41,489 nt of DNA from Bacillota bacterium (GTDB lineage Bacteria; Bacillota; Clostridia; Christensenellales; SZUA-584), in contig JAEYOE010000004.1 in assembly GCA_023412005.1 (NCBI GenBank), positions 1 to 41,489 of the forward strand, given 5' to 3'. Numbering within the stretch: the stretch's first letter is position 1; each line of letters begins with the position of its first letter. The notes beneath the pieces were generated by a model. It ran no database searches. It was not told the DNA's origin and saw nothing but the letters and a program-made list of their open reading frames with translations. Positions 38,918-41,489 of the stretch are shown here, one piece after another. A program made the translations under genes and the position numbers.

Positions 38918-41278
38918 TTACGGCCTCTGTACCAATATCCTATACTCTTTCGTCGTGCCCGCCTGAGACGTAACAACCACGCTCACCATTGTGCTCTGCC
39001 CGTTTGCCAACGTGATTTTCTGCGAGGCTTTTTTCGCGCCGTTGATCGTCACTTTGGATAGCTTGTCAAACGCTTTGGCCGATATGGTGACCGCTCCCTT
39101 ATCGGCAGGCAATGTGAGCGTGTAATCCGTTGTGCCTGCGCTGAACCCGGGCGACAGCGGTACACTCGTTTTAAGTGTTTTGAGGTTTGTATTCGTGGAC
39201 GGTGCGCGCGTGACGGTAACCGTGTACGTCTTCTTTGCGCCCGACTGCGCTTTCACCGTAAACTTGAGCACCTTGGTCTGCCCGTTTTTGAGTATGAGCT
39301 TCTTGGACGCCGGAGAGACCTTCGCCATTGAGTTGGATTTAGCGGCTTTGAGCGTGACGCTTCTTGTGTTTTCATCGAGATTCAGCGTGTAATTCGTCAC
39401 ATTCGGGTCGAACGGTTGGCTCAATACCCCTGCCGTGTTGGTCAGCGAGGCGAGGTTGTTGTCGCCGGATTTCGCGCGTGTGACGGTGAACTTGTATGTG
39501 GAACTCTTCTTCCCATATTTCACTTTTATCGTGATTGTTTTGCTTTTACCGTTGGCAAGAGAAACAGTGGTGCTGGAGACGGATTTTCCGTTAATGGTCA
39601 CGGTTGCACCGTTACATTCTTTTATAGGTGTGATCTGAACACTTGCTTCATTCTCACCAAGAACAATTTTATACTTTTTGGTTGTGAATACGAAGCCAGG
39701 TGAAATAGTTCCTGCCGACAACTGAATTCCGGTTAGGTTAGTCGTCATTGGTATGTATCTTGCTTCAAATGAAGCATCGTTGCATATCCGATAAGGAAAC
39801 TCTGTTCTGCAAAAAATTGCATTGCTAAAAACCCACCCGGCAAACTCCCAGCCTTTTAAACTAGGGGTTATTGGCGGGTTTATTATCGTCCCGCAACCTA
39901 CGTTTATTTGAATTTTTGCTTGTCCGTTCGCAGGATCAAACGTAACAAGATGCGCATTGTTCAAATCAAATATCACTGTTTGGTATCCATACCATGGGGC
40001 TGAGAATCCTGTGCGGCCGCTCATATAACAGATTTTAAAATCATTGCCACAACCTTGAAATACAGTTAACCTATCATTGGGATGCATAGAGTCGACACCC
40101 AATGTTGGAGCATTTCCTAAAAAATAAGCTCTATTTAGGTTTACGCAATTACGGAATGCAAACGAGCCGATATCATTGACGTTTTCAGGTATAACTATGT
40201 CTTTTAATTGTAAACATGCAGAGAATGCGCTTGATTGTATTGTGGTTAAACTTGTCGGCAAATTAACACTTATAAGCGATGTCCGTGCGAAGGCATCCTT
40301 TCCAATCCATTGAGCTCCGTTTTGAATATCTACGCGAATAAGACAAGAACCATCAAATGCTTCCGTGCTGATTATACGAACGCATCCAGGAATTGTTACA
40401 TCATAAGCGATACTGTGATAGAACGCACGTTCACCCACTGCTGTTACCGGGCATCCATCAAGAATTGAAGGAATAATAACTCTTCCGTTACTACCTTTGT
40501 ATTTTACTATTGTTGCTTTTCCTTCGCTAATCCAATAATCATACTCGCTGCTTGATCCAGCAGTCCCATATGCAGAATACGGCTCAGTAATAACAGGATT
40601 GCACGATACCGTAACACAATTATTCCAGATCATTGGAAAACCTATTCGGTCACTGCGGTAATATACACTTAAAGGACAAAAATTTTTATCAAAAACATCG
40701 CTTCCCATATTCGGTGCATCACCCATAAAATATGCACGAGTCATATTAGAGCATTCATAGAAAGCTTCATCTTGAATTTGTATAACCGAAGAAGGTATTA
40801 TCACTTTTGTTATGCTTAAATCACCTTTAAAAGCACTATTTCCGATAACTTTAACGCTCTTACTTTCTATCGTACTCGGTATGGTGATATCTCCCCCCGC
40901 GCCATGATACCCAGTGATCGTGACTGTCCCATCGCCGTTATCCGAGTAGTCATAGTCGCCCGATGTCGCGCATGGCTCCACCTGTTCGGCAGTCACAGCC
41001 GCTGAGGTAGGCAGCTGAATATCGCCGGGCAACTCAATCTCCGGCATCTGCGGCAGCTCGTCTGTTGGTAACGGCGTTGGTTCCACCGTTGGTAAAGGCG
41101 TCTCAACCGGCGTCTCCGTCGGCTCCGGCTCCACCGACTCAATGGGCGCAGGGCTTTGTACTGGGGGTTCCTCCGCGCGTGACGACGGTATGTCCCACAC
41201 GAACACAGCCGCGAACAATATCAGAGACAACGCTAAAGCGATAAAACGTTTGCCGGAAAAATCTTGCCGAATTTTCAT
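38918..41278 (-). CDS. secreted BspA-like leucine-rich-repeat surface protein with three cadherin-like domains
   Basis: The 786 residues start with a signal peptide (cleavage near SRA-EE at about 36). A Pro/Glu/Thr-rich linker follows to about residue 90. Next come several LRR_5 (BspA-type) repeats (about 100-410, with VIGNSAFKGDLSITKVIIPSSV and ITEAF-like units). An InlB/Flg_new-like B-repeat is near 440-495 (VTFDPANGQ... GWEFAGWVF). Three cadherin-like beta-sandwich domains (PF12733 type) end the chain (about 500-786). There is no LPXTG, SLH or other anchor, so attachment is unknown. ATG 41278 follows AAGGAG by 6 nt; the frame's upstream TTG at 41308 would spoil the signal. The repeat region is more A+T-rich than the ends. 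Confidence 0.88.
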   Translation of the reverse strand: MKIRQDFSGKRFIALALSLILFAAVFVWDIPSSRAEEPPVQSPAPIESVEPEPTETPVETPLPTVEPTPLPTDELPQMPEIELPGDIQLPTSAAVTAEQVEPCATSGDYDYSDNGDGTVTITGYHGAGGDITIPSTIESKSVKVIGNSAFKGDLSITKVIIPSSVIQIQDEAFYECSNMTRAYFMGDAPNMGSDVFDKNFCPLSVYYRSDRIGFPMIWNNCVTVSCNPVITEPYSAYGTAGSSSEYDYWISEGKATIVKYKGSNGRVIIPSILDGCPVTAVGERAFYHSIAYDVTIPGCVRIISTEAFDGSCLIRVDIQNGAQWIGKDAFARTSLISVNLPTSLTTIQSSAFSACLQLKDIVIPENVNDIGSFAFRNCVNLNRAYFLGNAPTLGVDSMHPNDRLTVFQGCGNDFKICYMSGRTGFSAPWYGYQTVIFDLNNAHLVTFDPANGQAKIQINVGCGTIINPPITPSLKGWEFAGWVFSNAIFCRTEFPYRICNDASFEARYIPMTTNLTGIQLSAGTISPGFVFTTKKYKIVLGENEASVQITPIKECNGATVTINGKSVSSTTVSLANGKSKTITIKVKYGKKSSTYKFTVTRAKSGDNNLASLTNTAGVLSQPFDPNVTNYTLNLDENTRSVTLKAAKSNSMAKVSPASKKLILKNGQTKVLKFTVKAQSGAKKTYTVTVTRAPSTNTNLKTLKTSVPLSPGFSAGTTDYTLTLPADKGAVTISAKAFDKLSKVTINGAKKASQKITLANGQSTMVSVVVTSQAGTTKEYRILVQRP

Positions 41279-41325
41279 AGAAAGCTCCTTGTTTTTAATC
41301 TTTGCCAAAACAATGTTTCTTTCGC

Positions 41326-41489
41326 CTAAGGTCTCTGCACCAATATCCTGTATTCCTTGGCTGTGCCCGCCTGAGACGTAACAACCACGCTGACCATCGT
41401 GCTCTGCCCGTTTGCCAGTGTGATCTTTTGTGAGGCTTTTTTCACGCCGTTGATCGTCACTTTGGAAAGCTTGTCAAACGCTTTGGCCG
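41326..41489 (-). CDS. C-terminal end of a paralogous surface protein (continues beyond the right edge)
   Basis: Only the last 54 codons are visible. They encode the end of a cadherin-like domain. By eye 145 of 164 bases are identical to the end of the neighbouring surface protein (38918-39081), and most changes are silent; I count only two amino-acid differences. The stop (41326-41328) lies 47 nt before the start of the downstream paralogue. It is evidence of tandem duplication or gene conversion at this locus. Confidence 0.9.
   Translation of the reverse strand, partial: AKAFDKLSKVTINGVKKASQKITLANGQSTMVSVVVTSQAGTAKEYRILVQRP

Noticed and set aside
1..41489. CRISPR arrays, tRNA or rRNA genes, IS transposases, prophage genes
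   Set aside because: No regularly spaced direct repeats, tRNA cloverleaf, rRNA-like stretch, transposase or phage structural protein was seen on either strand.

Overview
The window is gene-dense chromosomal DNA of roughly 50% G+C. It looks like an anaerobic, spore-former-derived Clostridia (Bacillota). The evidence is strong GGAGG-type ribosome binding sites, frequent TTG and GTG starts, sigma-A promoters with TGn extended -10 boxes, the tig-clpP-clpX and rpmG-secE-nusG-rplK-rplA / rplJ-rplL orders, RqcH, a flavodiiron (FprA) / DUF438 hemerythrin cluster, and a decayed cotJC spore-coat gene. No species is claimed.

Layout. 1-3.8 kb: edge of a YmaF-like gene, then clpX, clpP and tig on the minus strand, read from one tig promoter. 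3.9-6.6 kb: argG-argH with two ARG-box-like operators over the promoter. 6.6-9.5 kb: a cluster of palindromic intergenic repeats, a Phd-like/Doc-like pair with a degenerate Fic motif, a DUF3795 protein and a zinc-dependent phospholipase-C-like protein. 9.5-12.5 kb: proA and rqcH, divergent, with overlapping promoters. 12.5-16.2 kb: repeat-rich DNA, an orphan solute-binding lipoprotein and a zinc-ribbon membrane protein. 16.2-18.3 kb: a DUF5685 / DnaJ-like / membrane-protein operon with a 95-nt gene overlap. 18.4-19.3 kb: a cotJC pseudogene, opposed by a small transglutaminase-like gene coupled to a 46-residue cysteine-rich protein. 19.4-21.7 kb: a regulator with two MerR HTH domains and an ABC exporter. 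22.2-25.9 kb: ribosomal and transcription genes with an L10 leader and a leader hairpin before rpmG. 25.9-28.3 kb: GNAT, a GSG-repeat adhesin-like lipoprotein and a degenerate inositol-monophosphatase-like protein. 28.5-31.7 kb: fprA, DUF1858, DUF438/hemerythrin/PAS and cupin, behind a palindromic operator. 31.7-33.9 kb: ogt, a two-helix membrane protein and a transglutaminase-like lipoprotein. 34.2-38.7 kb: an XRE-cupin regulator and potABCD. 38.9-41.5 kb: a large surface LRR protein and the tail of a near-identical paralogue.

How the genes work together. ClpXP and trigger factor (folding and degradation) are in the same window as RqcH, whose Ala-tailed products ClpXP degrades in B. subtilis. 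The FprA cluster looks like an O2/NO detoxification and sensing module. potABCD with its XRE-cupin regulator forms a polyamine uptake unit. Ribosomal protein synthesis appears autoregulated through the L10 leader. No phage, IS transposase, tRNA, rRNA or CRISPR array was seen. The accessory signal is mostly small palindromic repeats and decayed or degenerate genes.
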